A DNA stretch of 46,056 nucleotides from a virus. The stretch covers positions 1 to 46,056 of IMG/VR virus record IMGVR_UViG_3300028398_000003. One strand, written 5' to 3'. Below, one piece after another: positions 8,708 through 16,877 of the stretch; position 1 is the stretch's first letter; each line of letters begins with the position of its first letter. The position numbers were made by a program, and so were the translations under genes. The notes below the pieces were generated by a model that saw nothing but the letters and a program-made list of their open reading frames with translations, was not told the DNA's origin and searched no databases.

Positions 8708-9126
8708 TATTTTTTTCCTTTATTAATAAATAATCTCATTGTGAAGTACTTACCTCTTTTTGAGATTTCATAAAAACCAAATTGTTCTAATATTGGTTTT
8801 GAATTATCTGTAGCTGTTGCTGTTATTTTTTTAACATTTTGTTGTTCTTTGCAAAATGCTATTCTTTCTTTTAAGAGTAACTTATATACTCCATTTCCTC
8901 TAAACTTTTCAAATACATAGGAGTGATGAAGTGTAGCAACTTCTTTTCCAATAGACACAGCTCCAAAGCCTACGACCTCCCCTTTTTCTTTGCATATCCA
9001 CCAAGTATAGCTATCATCACTGCTGATTGCTATACCTAATGCTTTTCTAATTTTTCTTGAAGCAACAATGCTCCCAAGACTACACCAAAGTTCTTTTTCA
9101 TTGTGTTTATATTTTTTTAATTGCAT
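8707..9126 (-). CDS. GNAT-family N-acetyltransferase
   Basis: 139 aa. Start chosen at the ATG overlapping the preceding TAA (TAATG), behind AAGGA; a longer start 18 bases upstream lies inside the previous gene and is less likely. The GNAT core is visible: EVVGFGAVSIGKEVATLHHSYV (strand beta4), then the acetyl-CoA loop FRGNGVYKLLL (R/QxxGxG/A-like), and a C-terminal ILEQFGFYEISKRGKYF. The substrate is not evident. Being sandwiched between PAPS-reductase-like and ParB-like genes suggests a nucleic acid or partner-protein substrate. Mu Mom is a known GNAT-like DNA-modifying enzyme, but I see no specific Mom signature. Confidence 0.82.
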   Translation of the reverse strand: MQLKKYKHNEKELWCSLGSIVASRKIRKALGIAISSDDSYTWWICKEKGEVVGFGAVSIGKEVATLHHSYVFEKFRGNGVYKLLLKERIAFCKEQQNVKKITATATDNSKPILEQFGFYEISKRGKYFTMRLFINKGKK

Positions 9127-10199
9127 TATAATATATCCTTCCATTTTGATAAGCTATCTCTATCGCTTCTTTCAACTACTGGCACTGAATTTTCATAATC
9201 ATTTATCAATAATTGTTTAACCTGTTGCTTCAGAACAGCTACTGACTCTGATTTAGTTTCAAATCGTTTTCTAAATCTTCTTTTTTTTTCATCAGAGACA
9301 GGAATATTTTCAAGTAAATAATCTCTATATTCTTTCCAGTCTTTAAATTTTTTAGGAAGTTTTTTATTGTCATATATAAATTGTTCCTTGCCATATTTGG
9401 CAGCACTTCTAACGCCTTTTAGACGCTTAACTAATCTATCATAGTTATTAGGTTCAAACTTTTGTAGGCTAGTCAAACACCTAAAACTTTTTTCATGAAC
9501 CAAGTTTGAAACTCTTAGGCTTGATATCCCTTGACCACTAACCCACATCCAATCGTAGGCTTTATTGTAAGGTACATTGAACTTACCTATGTAAGTCCAA
9601 ATGTCCTCAAATGTCCAGTCATAAATTGGATAAAACTTAATTGTTTTACCTTTACCTTTACTACACCAAGGAATATTAGGCAGACCAGGATGTGAAGTAA
9701 CAGCTCCATAACGGTTAAGGCTCTCTTCGGCTCTAAGTCCGATTAAAAAAGCTGTATTTTGTTGAGCTTCATACCATTCCAAGAATGCATAGAATCTATC
9801 AGGAGCATCAGTTGAATGAATTGAAATATCTTCTTTCTCTCGTATCCACTCCACCCCATCTTCCCATGCATGTAACATATCCTCTTCATAAGAAGTGGAA
9901 TTTGTCATTCTAATAGGTACTTGAAACCAAGCTCTCTCAATGTTTGGCTTTTTCATAAGCTCTCTCATTAAGTCGATAGTACTGTCATATTCTGCCTCTT
10001 GGTCAAGAAAGAATAGTACAATCTTTTTGTTTCGCTCCATAGCAATATTATATGTCAAGTCAAATAGTACAGTGCTATCTTTCCCTCCACTAACACTACA
10101 AACAACCCTGTCATATCTATCAAAAATCATGTTAATCCTCTCTCTTGCAGAGGTCAAAACATCTTTTTGTAAATAAATCTTTCTGCCACTCTTAGACAT
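9126..10199 (-). CDS. PAPS-reductase/PP-loop family protein (IbrA-like)
   Basis: A 357-aa adenine nucleotide alpha-hydrolase (PP-loop) family protein with the signature SGGKDS at residues 37-42. Further landmarks are FFLDQEAEYDST near 65, GLRAEES near 155, and FYPIYDWTFEDIW near 190, the latter two standard in phage PAPS-reductase-like proteins. The C-terminal region (from about 230) is an accessory domain with basic helices, as in IbrA (DUF3440-type). True PAPS reductases make sulfite; phage members with ParB-like partners have no established reaction, and some relatives (DndC, SspD) act in DNA phosphorothioation. The start overlaps the preceding gene by eight bases. Confidence 0.85.
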   Translation of the reverse strand: MSKSGRKIYLQKDVLTSARERINMIFDRYDRVVCSVSGGKDSTVLFDLTYNIAMERNKKIVLFFLDQEAEYDSTIDLMRELMKKPNIERAWFQVPIRMTNSTSYEEDMLHAWEDGVEWIREKEDISIHSTDAPDRFYAFLEWYEAQQNTAFLIGLRAEESLNRYGAVTSHPGLPNIPWCSKGKGKTIKFYPIYDWTFEDIWTYIGKFNVPYNKAYDWMWVSGQGISSLRVSNLVHEKSFRCLTSLQKFEPNNYDRLVKRLKGVRSAAKYGKEQFIYDNKKLPKKFKDWKEYRDYLLENIPVSDEKKRRFRKRFETKSESVAVLKQQVKQLLINDYENSVPVVERSDRDSLSKWKDIL

Positions 10200-11220
10200 A
10201 ACTCATCTCCTTTGTTAAACTATTTATTTGACTCAATTCACTTTCTATTTTGGAATATAAATGTGTATCAACACCCATATCACCCAATATGTGAAAAACT
10301 TTTGTATCTTTAATGGCTTTACTCTCTGCATCTAATAGAAAATAAGACTTAACTATTGGGGATTCTGCATAGATAATATTATCTACATCTCCAATGTGAC
10401 CTTTTTGATAAGAGGTACAAACAATATTTTTATTTCTACCAATTATTTTTTTAACAGCAACAGCATAACTACTTAAATTAAAATAAATAACTGTCGTACC
10501 CTCTAAATAAAGGGCTAACTCTGCTACTTTTTCTCTTCTTGAACTAAAAGCATGAGCTGTATCAGCAAGACGCGTAATAATTCTAGTAATATTTTTCTCT
10601 TTGGCAAAAAGCTCATCTTTTTTAACTTGATAACGCTTCAACTCTTCAGGAGTGGAAGTAATTTTTATAACTTTTCTATCCTCTACTAAGAATTGAGAAT
10701 AATCAATATCTGTAACCTTCATAATCTTTTCAGCTAACAGTTGATGGTCATGTCCATCAACTATCGTTCCATCTTCTAACTGTTCTTGATAATTTTCTTT
10801 AAAAGCATAGAAATGTGCGTGACCCAAAACTGCACGAGAAATATAAACATAAGTAGTATATAAATAAGAAATATCAAGAGTAAACGGAACAATATCAATG
10901 ATATATTTATTTTCCATTTTAACTTTCATAGCCAATCTATATAAATATTTATACTTGCTCGAAGTAATTAACGGATACCTAGATGGATTTTCCATTATTA
11001 AAATAGTATCTTCATTTAAAATACTATTTACAGTCAACCACTCATCATCCTTTGTAATATCTTCAAAGGTGACACAATATGCACCTTTAAAACTCTTTTT
11101 TCTATTTTTAGGATAGATATAAATAACATCATTTTCTATAATCTTATTTTCTATGATTTTTTCAATAAACTTCTCTTTTCTCCTTTCATCTTTCGATATT
11201 AATACATTTTTATCCATCAT
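10192..11220 (-). CDS. Degenerate SNF2-like paralogue lacking ATPase motifs
   Basis: 342 aa. By eye it aligns end to end with the neighbouring SNF2 helicase but has lost every catalytic motif. There is no Walker A. The DESS box corresponds to LIMENPS (74-80), LTGTPLTNGIVSLYSQ corresponds to DIVPFTLDISYLYTTY (109-124), and the arginine-finger motif QAEDRCHRIGQ corresponds to LDAESKAIKD (296-305). Fold landmarks such as VIYFNLSSYAV (244-254, versus VIIWAKYHYDI) are kept. It probably partners or regulates the active helicase. Start and stop overlap both neighbours, so expression is coupled. The homology is inferred without a database search. Confidence 0.7.
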   Translation of the reverse strand: MMDKNVLISKDERRKEKFIEKIIENKIIENDVIYIYPKNRKKSFKGAYCVTFEDITKDDEWLTVNSILNEDTILIMENPSRYPLITSSKYKYLYRLAMKVKMENKYIIDIVPFTLDISYLYTTYVYISRAVLGHAHFYAFKENYQEQLEDGTIVDGHDHQLLAEKIMKVTDIDYSQFLVEDRKVIKITSTPEELKRYQVKKDELFAKEKNITRIITRLADTAHAFSSRREKVAELALYLEGTTVIYFNLSSYAVAVKKIIGRNKNIVCTSYQKGHIGDVDNIIYAESPIVKSYFLLDAESKAIKDTKVFHILGDMGVDTHLYSKIESELSQINSLTKEMSYV

Positions 11221-12620
11221 AAACCCTTTATAAAATTTTCCAAAGACTTTTTGTCCTTGACTTTTTCAATCTCTTTTCTAAAAGCCTCTGCAACAGAAGC
11301 TTTTGACCAAATCGCACCTAATATTCTCTCATCTATACTATCAGAGCAACAAATATCAATATAGGTCACTTTTTGCTCTTGACCGATGCGATGACATCTA
11401 TCCTCTGCTTGTACTCTCTTTGAGTAAGAGAAGCTATTATTATAAAATATAGAGTAATGAGCCTCTACAAGAGTAAGACCAAATCCTCCAGATGATTGAG
11501 TAATGACTAAATACTCTTTTGAAGTTCTCCATTCATCCAATACTTTTTCCTTTTGTTGTTCATTTAAAAGTCCTGTATAGTAAACTGCATTATCTCCAAG
11601 AGCCTTTCTAATAAGTTCAATATCATAATGATATTTCGCCCAGATAATTACTTTTTTATCTTTCGGTATAGAGTAAAGCACATCTTCAAGTGCATCAACC
11701 CTATACATATCATCAAAATAGAGAGGTTCACTTCTATCTATATTTCTATATCCACTAACTATCTGCTGTAGAGCTTGAAATAGTTTGAAAATATCAACAG
11801 CAGAAAACTCTGTTGGGTCTATCATCTCCAAGAACTCAATTTTGGCATTATCATACGCTTCTCTCTGCTCTTCACTCATCTTAAAGTATCGTGTATCATA
11901 GACCTTTTCAGGTAAATCTAAACACTCTTCTTTTGTAACTTGATAGACATAAGGGGCTATTTTAGCAGCCAAATACTCTTCATGTAGAGTATTAATTATC
12001 ATACCTGGATATTTTTCTGAATAGACTAGATGGTTATTAGCAAAGCTATAAAAACTTTGATAATCTAAAATCTTTGGGCTTAAAAACTTCATTTGACTAT
12101 AAAGAGATACAATCCCATTGGTAAGGGGTGTACCTGTAAGAATAAATCTATATTTGCACTCTTTTGTAATAAATGATAATCGTTCAGCTCTTTTAGATTT
12201 ATGATTAGCAATAAATGATGATTCATCTACAATTACACAAGTATCGCTATCAACCAAAGCATTAAGAGCTAAAGTAGTTCTATCACTTTGGCTAATGGAC
12301 TCTAGTCCAACTATATACCAAGATGTATTAGGCATATTGGCATCATCTGTTTTATTATCAAACACATAAATATCTGAAATATTTGTGTGCTTTAAAATCT
12401 CTTTACGAATAGTCTCTTTTGTAGATACTGGGCAAACCCATACAACTTTAGAGATTCTATCAGCTCTTTGTCGAACCATCTCTATAGTTGTTAGAGTTTT
12501 GCCTGTACCCATCTCCATAAAGAGACCAGCAACTCTTACAAATTTAGTTTGAACTGTAAATTTCTCTACAGCTCTTTTTTGATGTCCCATCAGTGTTGAG
12601 TTAATCAAGAAGGGTTGCAT
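11217..12620 (-). CDS. SNF2-family DEAD/DEAH helicase
   Basis: A 467-aa two-lobe SF2/SNF2 ATPase. Motifs in order: Walker A MGTGKT (37-42), motif II VDESS (131-135), motif III LTGTP (161-165), motif V GGFGLTLVEA (378-387), motif VI QAEDRCHRIGQ (404-414). These fit the phage SNF2 group, which translocates on double-stranded DNA without strand separation and can remodel DNA-bound proteins. It lacks the N-terminal accessory region of longer relatives, which may be supplied by the upstream 359-aa gene; the two overlap by 20 bases. Confidence 0.93.
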   Translation of the reverse strand: MQPFLINSTLMGHQKRAVEKFTVQTKFVRVAGLFMEMGTGKTLTTIEMVRQRADRISKVVWVCPVSTKETIRKEILKHTNISDIYVFDNKTDDANMPNTSWYIVGLESISQSDRTTLALNALVDSDTCVIVDESSFIANHKSKRAERLSFITKECKYRFILTGTPLTNGIVSLYSQMKFLSPKILDYQSFYSFANNHLVYSEKYPGMIINTLHEEYLAAKIAPYVYQVTKEECLDLPEKVYDTRYFKMSEEQREAYDNAKIEFLEMIDPTEFSAVDIFKLFQALQQIVSGYRNIDRSEPLYFDDMYRVDALEDVLYSIPKDKKVIIWAKYHYDIELIRKALGDNAVYYTGLLNEQQKEKVLDEWRTSKEYLVITQSSGGFGLTLVEAHYSIFYNNSFSYSKRVQAEDRCHRIGQEQKVTYIDICCSDSIDERILGAIWSKASVAEAFRKEIEKVKDKKSLENFIKGL

Positions 12621-13680
12621 CTATTTCTCCCTCCTTTGGTGTGAAGTCTTTTTCTGTACTTGTAACTTTGATAGACTCTTTACCTTTTTTTAGACTAGGA
12701 ATAAGTTGAGCTTTTTTAAAGGCTTTTGCCTCTTCTAAAAGCTCTAAAGCCTTTGGTGTAAATCTAAAGTCATACTCATTCGCAAAATCTTCTACAGCTT
12801 CAAACTGTTCTGATTTTACATCTACTGTTGGGTTGTCCCATTTTGAAGTGGGTATTTTTCTAGCTTCGGCATAAAAATCTTCGTAGTATCTTTTCCATTT
12901 GATGCTAAACTTTCCTTTGTAGGTCCGTATCCATCTTGTATGTTCAGGTTCATAAATACCCTCTATGGCTTTTTTTCTTAATTCTTCATCAAAAATTCTA
13001 ACGATAAAACCCTCTATCAAGAGTAAGTTTCCTATTTCTGAAATTCTATCTTCTTTTGAACCTGTGGTAATAGATAATTTTCTATACCATCTAGCATTCC
13101 CCCAACTAAAACCATGAGCCTTCACTAAAGTTCTGAAATCTTCTCTTTTTTCAGGGAACTCAATACATATTTTTTCATCTTCAGCAAAGATATAAGCTAC
13201 AGTTTCAGACAAAGCAGTCTCTGGGCGAATAGTTGCCTCTAGTTCTGCTTCTTTTTGTAGTTTCTGTTCTAAATCTTTCTTAATCTCAACCTCTTCATCT
13301 TCAATCTCTTCTAAAAGTTTGTTAAGTTCTCTGCCTCTTCTATCTATCCAAAAAGAAGCTGATGTATTTTTGAAGAGTTTGGTTATTTTATAATTTGTAG
13401 AGCTATCTACAACTAAATTAGAACTTGCTTGAACAAAAGAAGCTCTAATAGTTTCAGCCCAAGCTATTTGTTTTTCAGAACCAACCAATAGAGGTAATCC
13501 CTCTTCTCTATTCTTCTCTGCATTTTTTTCATTGATTTGGCTAACTCTCTTTTGCTTACACTCATCACACTCATGTGACCAATGGTCTGCTCTCCATTGT
13601 CTATCTCTGCTATTGCCACCCCAGGTATGAAAATCCATACTTTGACCACAAGTGTCACACTTAACTACATATCTTGCCAT
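12601..13680 (-). CDS. Zinc-ribbon protein, probable accessory subunit of the SNF2 helicase
   Basis: 359 aa. Residues 9-42 carry two CxxC pairs (CDTC and CDEC, with intervening His) forming a zinc ribbon. Residues 115-160 are acidic coiled coil. The C-terminal region (about 250-325) reads like the segment placed before the motor in some phage SNF2 helicases (IPTSKWDNPTVDV, then VEDFANEYDFRFTPKALELL). With the 20-base overlap to the helicase gene this suggests a split helicase in which recognition and motor parts are separate polypeptides. Start ATG behind GGAG on the minus strand. Confidence 0.65.
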   Translation of the reverse strand: MARYVVKCDTCGQSMDFHTWGGNSRDRQWRADHWSHECDECKQKRVSQINEKNAEKNREEGLPLLVGSEKQIAWAETIRASFVQASSNLVVDSSTNYKITKLFKNTSASFWIDRRGRELNKLLEEIEDEEVEIKKDLEQKLQKEAELEATIRPETALSETVAYIFAEDEKICIEFPEKREDFRTLVKAHGFSWGNARWYRKLSITTGSKEDRISEIGNLLLIEGFIVRIFDEELRKKAIEGIYEPEHTRWIRTYKGKFSIKWKRYYEDFYAEARKIPTSKWDNPTVDVKSEQFEAVEDFANEYDFRFTPKALELLEEAKAFKKAQLIPSLKKGKESIKVTSTEKDFTPKEGEIDATLLD

Positions 13681-13706
13681 TTTTTACTCCTATATGATAT
13701 AATATA

Positions 13707-13755
13707 GGGTCGGTTTCCAAAACGACCCATTGAGCGAATCTGAACTATTCGCTCA
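13707..13755. other. Two tandem hairpins between minus-strand genes
   Basis: GGGTCG/CGACCC (13707-13712 with 13723-13728, extendable by TTT/AAA) and TGAGCGAAT/ATTCGCTCA (13731-13739 with 13747-13755, 9 bp, 7-nt loop). No T-run follows on either strand. They lie just upstream of the zinc-ribbon gene and just after the alternative-frame stop of the preceding gene, so they may be an attenuator, an RNA-processing signal or protein-binding sites. Confidence 0.5.
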
Positions 13756-13816
13756 CCTAACTAAAGCCACTCTTTAAGTAACTTCAAATTCTCTAAAATC
13801 TTTTCAGTATCTCTAT

Positions 13817-14194
13817 TTATAATATTCCTAAGATTTTTTTTCTAATTTGTTCAAGCTTTTCAGCTCTTTGGAACATCGCATCGTCCGTAAATGGACTTTG
13901 CATCACCTTTGTGAGTGTCTCGGCTATTTGGACTAGCAGAGAATATCTACCTGCTTTTGCAAGACCCTCTAGCTCTTCAATCTCTTTGTCGATGTCAGCT
14001 TTACTCTCTCGAAGAGTTGCTAATTCTTCGAGAGAGATACCATTTTCCTGGCATATAATGCCAAGATACATGGTGTCAAATTTCAGAGGTTGTTTTTTCG
14101 CAACCTCTGCAATGTTTTTTACCCAGCAAAAATCTGATTTTGCTAGTTTGGTAAAGTTTATTTTGTTGTTTTTGTTTTTGAACTCTTTAAACAT
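13817..14194 (-). CDS. Hypothetical coiled-coil protein, possible -1 frameshift at its end
   Basis: 125 aa, unrecognised. Residues 55-80 form a charged helix (LATLRESKADIDKEIEELEG). The start ATG overlaps the upstream stop (TAATG). Six codons before the stop is a run of eight A on the coding strand, in phase as A AAA AAA (13841-13835). A -1 slip there would replace the last five residues with a 24-residue, leucine-rich helix (NLRNIINRDTEKILENLK...) ending at 13761, immediately before the two hairpins. The longer 144-aa form may be real, either by slippage or because the A-run length varies. Confidence 0.68.
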   Translation of the reverse strand: MFKEFKNKNNKINFTKLAKSDFCWVKNIAEVAKKQPLKFDTMYLGIICQENGISLEELATLRESKADIDKEIEELEGLAKAGRYSLLVQIAETLTKVMQSPFTDDAMFQRAEKLEQIRKKILGIL

Positions 14195-14544
14195 TAGTAT
14201 ACCTCATAGAGTTCGAAGAGGTATTCTCCAAACTCCTTCAATGGCATTTTTGCAATATCTTCAAAATTGCCAAAGAGCTTCCCTCTGCCATCAGCGGTAA
14301 TATAATAGAACCGTCCGATTACTATTTTTTTCGCATAGTCAAAAGACCAACCGAATGTTTTCATCATGTGTTCAATTCTGCCATCTAGTGCAGAATATGG
14401 ATTTTCTGTCTCTACTGGAAGATTATACTTCCTAGCAGAAACAGAATACTTTGCCTTTTTCCAGGCAGATTTCAATGCTTGAGACATACTCACGCTATAA
14501 GTACGTCTCAATGCATGAGCATAAGTCATTATTTTTTTCATCAT
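14194..14544 (-). CDS. Hypothetical protein, first gene of the helicase/ParB operon
   Basis: 116 aa. The start is placed at 14544 (MMKKIMTYAHAL) because AAGGA lies six bases upstream and the promoter -10 box overlaps the longer possible start at 14574. The N-terminal motif LRRTYSVSMSQALKSAWKKAK is a short helical module common at the start of small plasmid and phage proteins. The remainder (GWSFDYAKKIVIGRFYYITADGRG) is unrecognised. It begins a series of nine tightly coupled minus-strand genes. Confidence 0.7.
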   Translation of the reverse strand: MMKKIMTYAHALRRTYSVSMSQALKSAWKKAKYSVSARKYNLPVETENPYSALDGRIEHMMKTFGWSFDYAKKIVIGRFYYITADGRGKLFGNFEDIAKMPLKEFGEYLFELYEVY

Positions 14545-14572
14545 TTGTTGTCCTTTATGTTTTGACAAAGAC

Positions 14573-14578
14573 ATTATA
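14573..14578 (-). promoter_or_regulatory. -10 box of the nine-gene minus operon
   Basis: The minus strand reads TATAAT here, which would start transcription near 14566, 22 bases before the 14544 ATG. No good -35 is present, and the operator-like site at 14591-14604 occupies that region, so the promoter may need an activator or be controlled by a repressor. Confidence 0.55.
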
Positions 14579-14590
14579 ACACTATAAATC

Positions 14591-14633
14591 TTAGATATAT
14601 CTTAAATTTAGTAAAAAAATAAGATACATCTAA
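14591..14633. promoter_or_regulatory. Pair of operator-like 14-bp sites
   Basis: TTAGATATATCTTA (14591-14604) and TAAGATACATCTAA (14620-14633) are inverted relative to each other with 13 of 14 positions matching, and each is nearly palindromic around AGATRTATCT. Their starts are 29 bp apart. The first overlaps the -35 region of the minus-strand promoter, as expected for repressor sites. The cognate regulator is unknown. Confidence 0.55.
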
Positions 14634-14650
14634 AATGTTTTTCATAAAAT

Positions 14651-14690
14651 GGGGTGTGAGTATAACCCCTGTTATGCAGGGGTGTGAGTA
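14651..14690. repeat. Direct repeat GGGGTGTGAGTA with internal hairpin
   Basis: GGGGTGTGAGTA occurs at 14651-14662 and 14679-14690. Between them ACCCCTG/CAGGGGT (14665-14671 with 14677-14683) forms a perfect 7-bp stem with a TTATG loop. Bases 14662-14677 are the exact reverse complement of a 16-mer in the tandem repeats at 35.57 kb. It lies between the 36-aa gene's stop and the downstream operon's promoter and may terminate the upstream operon or bind protein. Confidence 0.5.
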
Positions 14691-14703
14691 GAGGGGTGGT
14701 TAT

Positions 14704-14814
14704 TTAGTGTACATTTCCGTACACAATAAGCTCTAAAATTACCCACCAACCAATGGCAACGGTGGATGCTAATACTGTTACTATTGCTAGTAGTTTGCCT
14801 AATTTATTCATCAT
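14704..14814 (-). CDS. 36-aa single-pass membrane peptide
   Basis: A short gene whose ATG lies inside the end of the 212-aa gene (ATGATGAATAA overlap), behind AGGAG. The peptide MMNKLGKLLAIVTVLASTVA... has a transmembrane segment at about residues 6-33 with WW in its outer half. Coupled translation and a strong ribosome site support it. It may act with the large membrane protein two genes upstream in the same operon. No homologue recognised. Confidence 0.6.
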   Translation of the reverse strand: MMNKLGKLLAIVTVLASTVAIGWWVILELIVYGNVH

Positions 14815-15442
14815 TTTCTCCTTTCTCTTCTATTATCAGATTTTGTTTTTTCATCATTTTGTTTAGGATTTCCAAGGCTTCATACATGCCGACATTTGAC
14901 ATGTATCTGCCTCTCCCCCATTGCTTGATTAGCCCCCACTCTTGAAACTGTGAGAGCCAATATCTCTTGGCTCTTTTGCCATTTTCTCCACCCAGACCTT
15001 TACCGACCGACCATTGGGAGGGAGGAACTAGCATGTCTAGCTCCCCCTTTTGACCATTGTTCCACAACTCTGTTATGATTAGTATAGGACTAATTAGAGT
15101 CCCGTACCATTCTTGGTATTGTTTGTTTTGATTTATGGCTTCTTGGTATTCACTAAGCTTACGCTCATGTTCAGTTGTCTGTTTGGTTGTGAGAGTTTCA
15201 AGTTTCTTTTTATCAACCTCTACTTCTCTCATCATAAATTCTATGGCTTTTTGAAAGTCTTTTCTTTCATTTTCAAGTGTAGCTACAGCTATCTCTAAAG
15301 CATTCAAAATTTGTTTACTATCGTTTTGGTGCAGAATGATAAAATTCTCTACCTCTTCTGCTAAACAAATGTTATAAATATGACCATTGTCATTTATTTG
15401 ATGAACGGATAGCTGATTCACGGATAGCTGACTCTTAGGCAT
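14804..15442 (-). CDS. Hypothetical coiled-coil protein with possible C-terminal wHTH
   Basis: 212 aa. Residues 40-110 form a charged coiled coil. Residues 140-195 (SVGKGLGGENGKRAKRYWLSQFQEWGLIKQWGRGRYMSN in part) look like a winged-helix module. The N-terminus contains the short repeat QLSVNQLSVHQ, mirrored in a repeated CGGATAGCTGA at DNA level. Its start overlaps the end of the upstream membrane protein gene by eight bases. Family not recognised. Confidence 0.7.
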   Translation of the reverse strand: MPKSQLSVNQLSVHQINDNGHIYNICLAEEVENFIILHQNDSKQILNALEIAVATLENERKDFQKAIEFMMREVEVDKKKLETLTTKQTTEHERKLSEYQEAINQNKQYQEWYGTLISPILIITELWNNGQKGELDMLVPPSQWSVGKGLGGENGKRAKRYWLSQFQEWGLIKQWGRGRYMSNVGMYEALEILNKMMKKQNLIIEEKGENDE

Positions 15443-16877
15443 CTAAACTCTTTTGTTCTGATTGCTTTTGCACTATATCTAATAGTGCTTTTGCTTTTTG
15501 TTCGTATAAGTTAGCCTTAATCCCATGTGCATATCCTGTTACTGCTTCTTGCACGATTCCGTTTGTCGCTTCGCCTATCATGTGGGTTGCTTGAGTGAAC
15601 CCCTTAATGTTTTCTGCTTGTTGGTTTAACCCTGCGACATGGCTCAAGTTTTGCATCTTGGATATGTTCCCTTGAACTAGTAGCTGTTGGTTAAAACTTC
15701 GTGCTTGGTCAACTCCCATTCGTGATATATGAGCAGACAAAACACTCATAGCATTTGTATTATTATTAAGTGTATCTAGTTGCTCATGAATAGAGTTTTC
15801 TAAGTTTTTATTGCCCAAAAAGTCTGACAATAACCCACCAAAAGAGGTTATCTCAATGAATATTACTATGGCAAATAAAAAAATAAGTCGTTGGAACTGC
15901 TCATCATTCATCTGTGCGTCCACGTTTCCAATCATCACACCTTTTTCTTTCGTTTTAGCTTCTACTTTTGCTTGTATTGATTCTATTGAAGCTTCTATAT
16001 CTTTTTGACGTGCAAGATTTCTATCCTCTTCTTTCTGTAACTCTTCTAACTGTTTTCTACCTGTTCTAACATTTTGATTGAGTCTTCTTATATCTTTTTT
16101 ACTTAATCGACTCATTTTCTTCTCTTTTATATCATTTAGATTTTCATCTATTTTATTTCTAGTTATTGAGATTGCACCAATTCTATCTCTTAGAGAGTCC
16201 AATTCCTTATTGTAGCCGTCAATCGACTTTTGATAACCCTGAATCACTTTATCTACAGCACTAATTTTAATACCGTCTTTATCATTGGTATTATTGTTTT
16301 TTAGGATTTTTTGCTTCTCAACTACCGTTTTTGTGTAGTTCCCAATAGCCCTGTAGTCAAAGTACATTGAAGCCAGTAACCCCATGATTGCTAACCAAAT
16401 AAGAATAACTCTTGGTATAGCTCTCCATTTTCTATTAACCAATCCATTGCTAGTTATGTGGGTCATCACTAAAATGATAAGGGTAATAAATACCCCCAAA
16501 CTTGCAACTCCAAATTCAGAGATTACCGTTTTGAGGAACGGCACATGGTAATCTATGTCATAGACAATTCCAGTGAATTTCACAAGTGCCGATATAATAA
16601 GACCCACATATCCTATACCTGTAAGTACAGATAGAACTCTGTTAACGTTTTTTGTAGAGTTTGTTTCCTTTACCTTATCAATAAGTTCATTTTTCGCGAT
16701 ATGTTCGGGTGTTCCGACTACTGTATTTGTAGCTTGTGCCACTGGGTCTTTGGGAAGCAAATCTTCTATCTCTGCTATTGTACTATCAATACTAGAGGAA
16801 ATTTCATCTAACCTTGGTGCTTCTGTGCTTATTGTGGTTGAGGTAGGGGCATCTGTGGTTGTATTTTCGTTATTCAT
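15435..16877 (-). CDS. Large membrane protein with four TM segments and a long coiled coil
   Basis: 480 aa. A Ser/Thr/Glu-rich N-terminal region (1-75) is followed by three membrane segments at about 80-101, 122-142 and 153-173, a charged coiled coil at about 205-312, and a fourth membrane segment at about 330-350. A soluble Gln/Asn/Ala-rich tail follows. The layout resembles membrane sensors or scaffold proteins of some mobile elements, but I recognise no family. ATG behind AAGGAGAG. It belongs to the promoter-proximal minus operon with the 189-aa, 212-aa and 36-aa genes. A role in superinfection exclusion or membrane association is speculation. Confidence 0.75.
   Translation of the reverse strand: MNNENTTTDAPTSTTISTEAPRLDEISSSIDSTIAEIEDLLPKDPVAQATNTVVGTPEHIAKNELIDKVKETNSTKNVNRVLSVLTGIGYVGLIISALVKFTGIVYDIDYHVPFLKTVISEFGVASLGVFITLIILVMTHITSNGLVNRKWRAIPRVILIWLAIMGLLASMYFDYRAIGNYTKTVVEKQKILKNNNTNDKDGIKISAVDKVIQGYQKSIDGYNKELDSLRDRIGAISITRNKIDENLNDIKEKKMSRLSKKDIRRLNQNVRTGRKQLEELQKEEDRNLARQKDIEASIESIQAKVEAKTKEKGVMIGNVDAQMNDEQFQRLIFLFAIVIFIEITSFGGLLSDFLGNKNLENSIHEQLDTLNNNTNAMSVLSAHISRMGVDQARSFNQQLLVQGNISKMQNLSHVAGLNQQAENIKGFTQATHMIGEATNGIVQEAVTGYAHGIKANLYEQKAKALLDIVQKQSEQKSLDA

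Noticed and set aside
7614-10199. Dnd, Ssp or Dpd phosphorothioate/deazapurine system
   Set aside because: Only the PP-loop and ParB-like proteins are reminiscent; DndA/D/E, Ssp partners and the DpdA transglycosylase are absent, so naming it so would be wrong.
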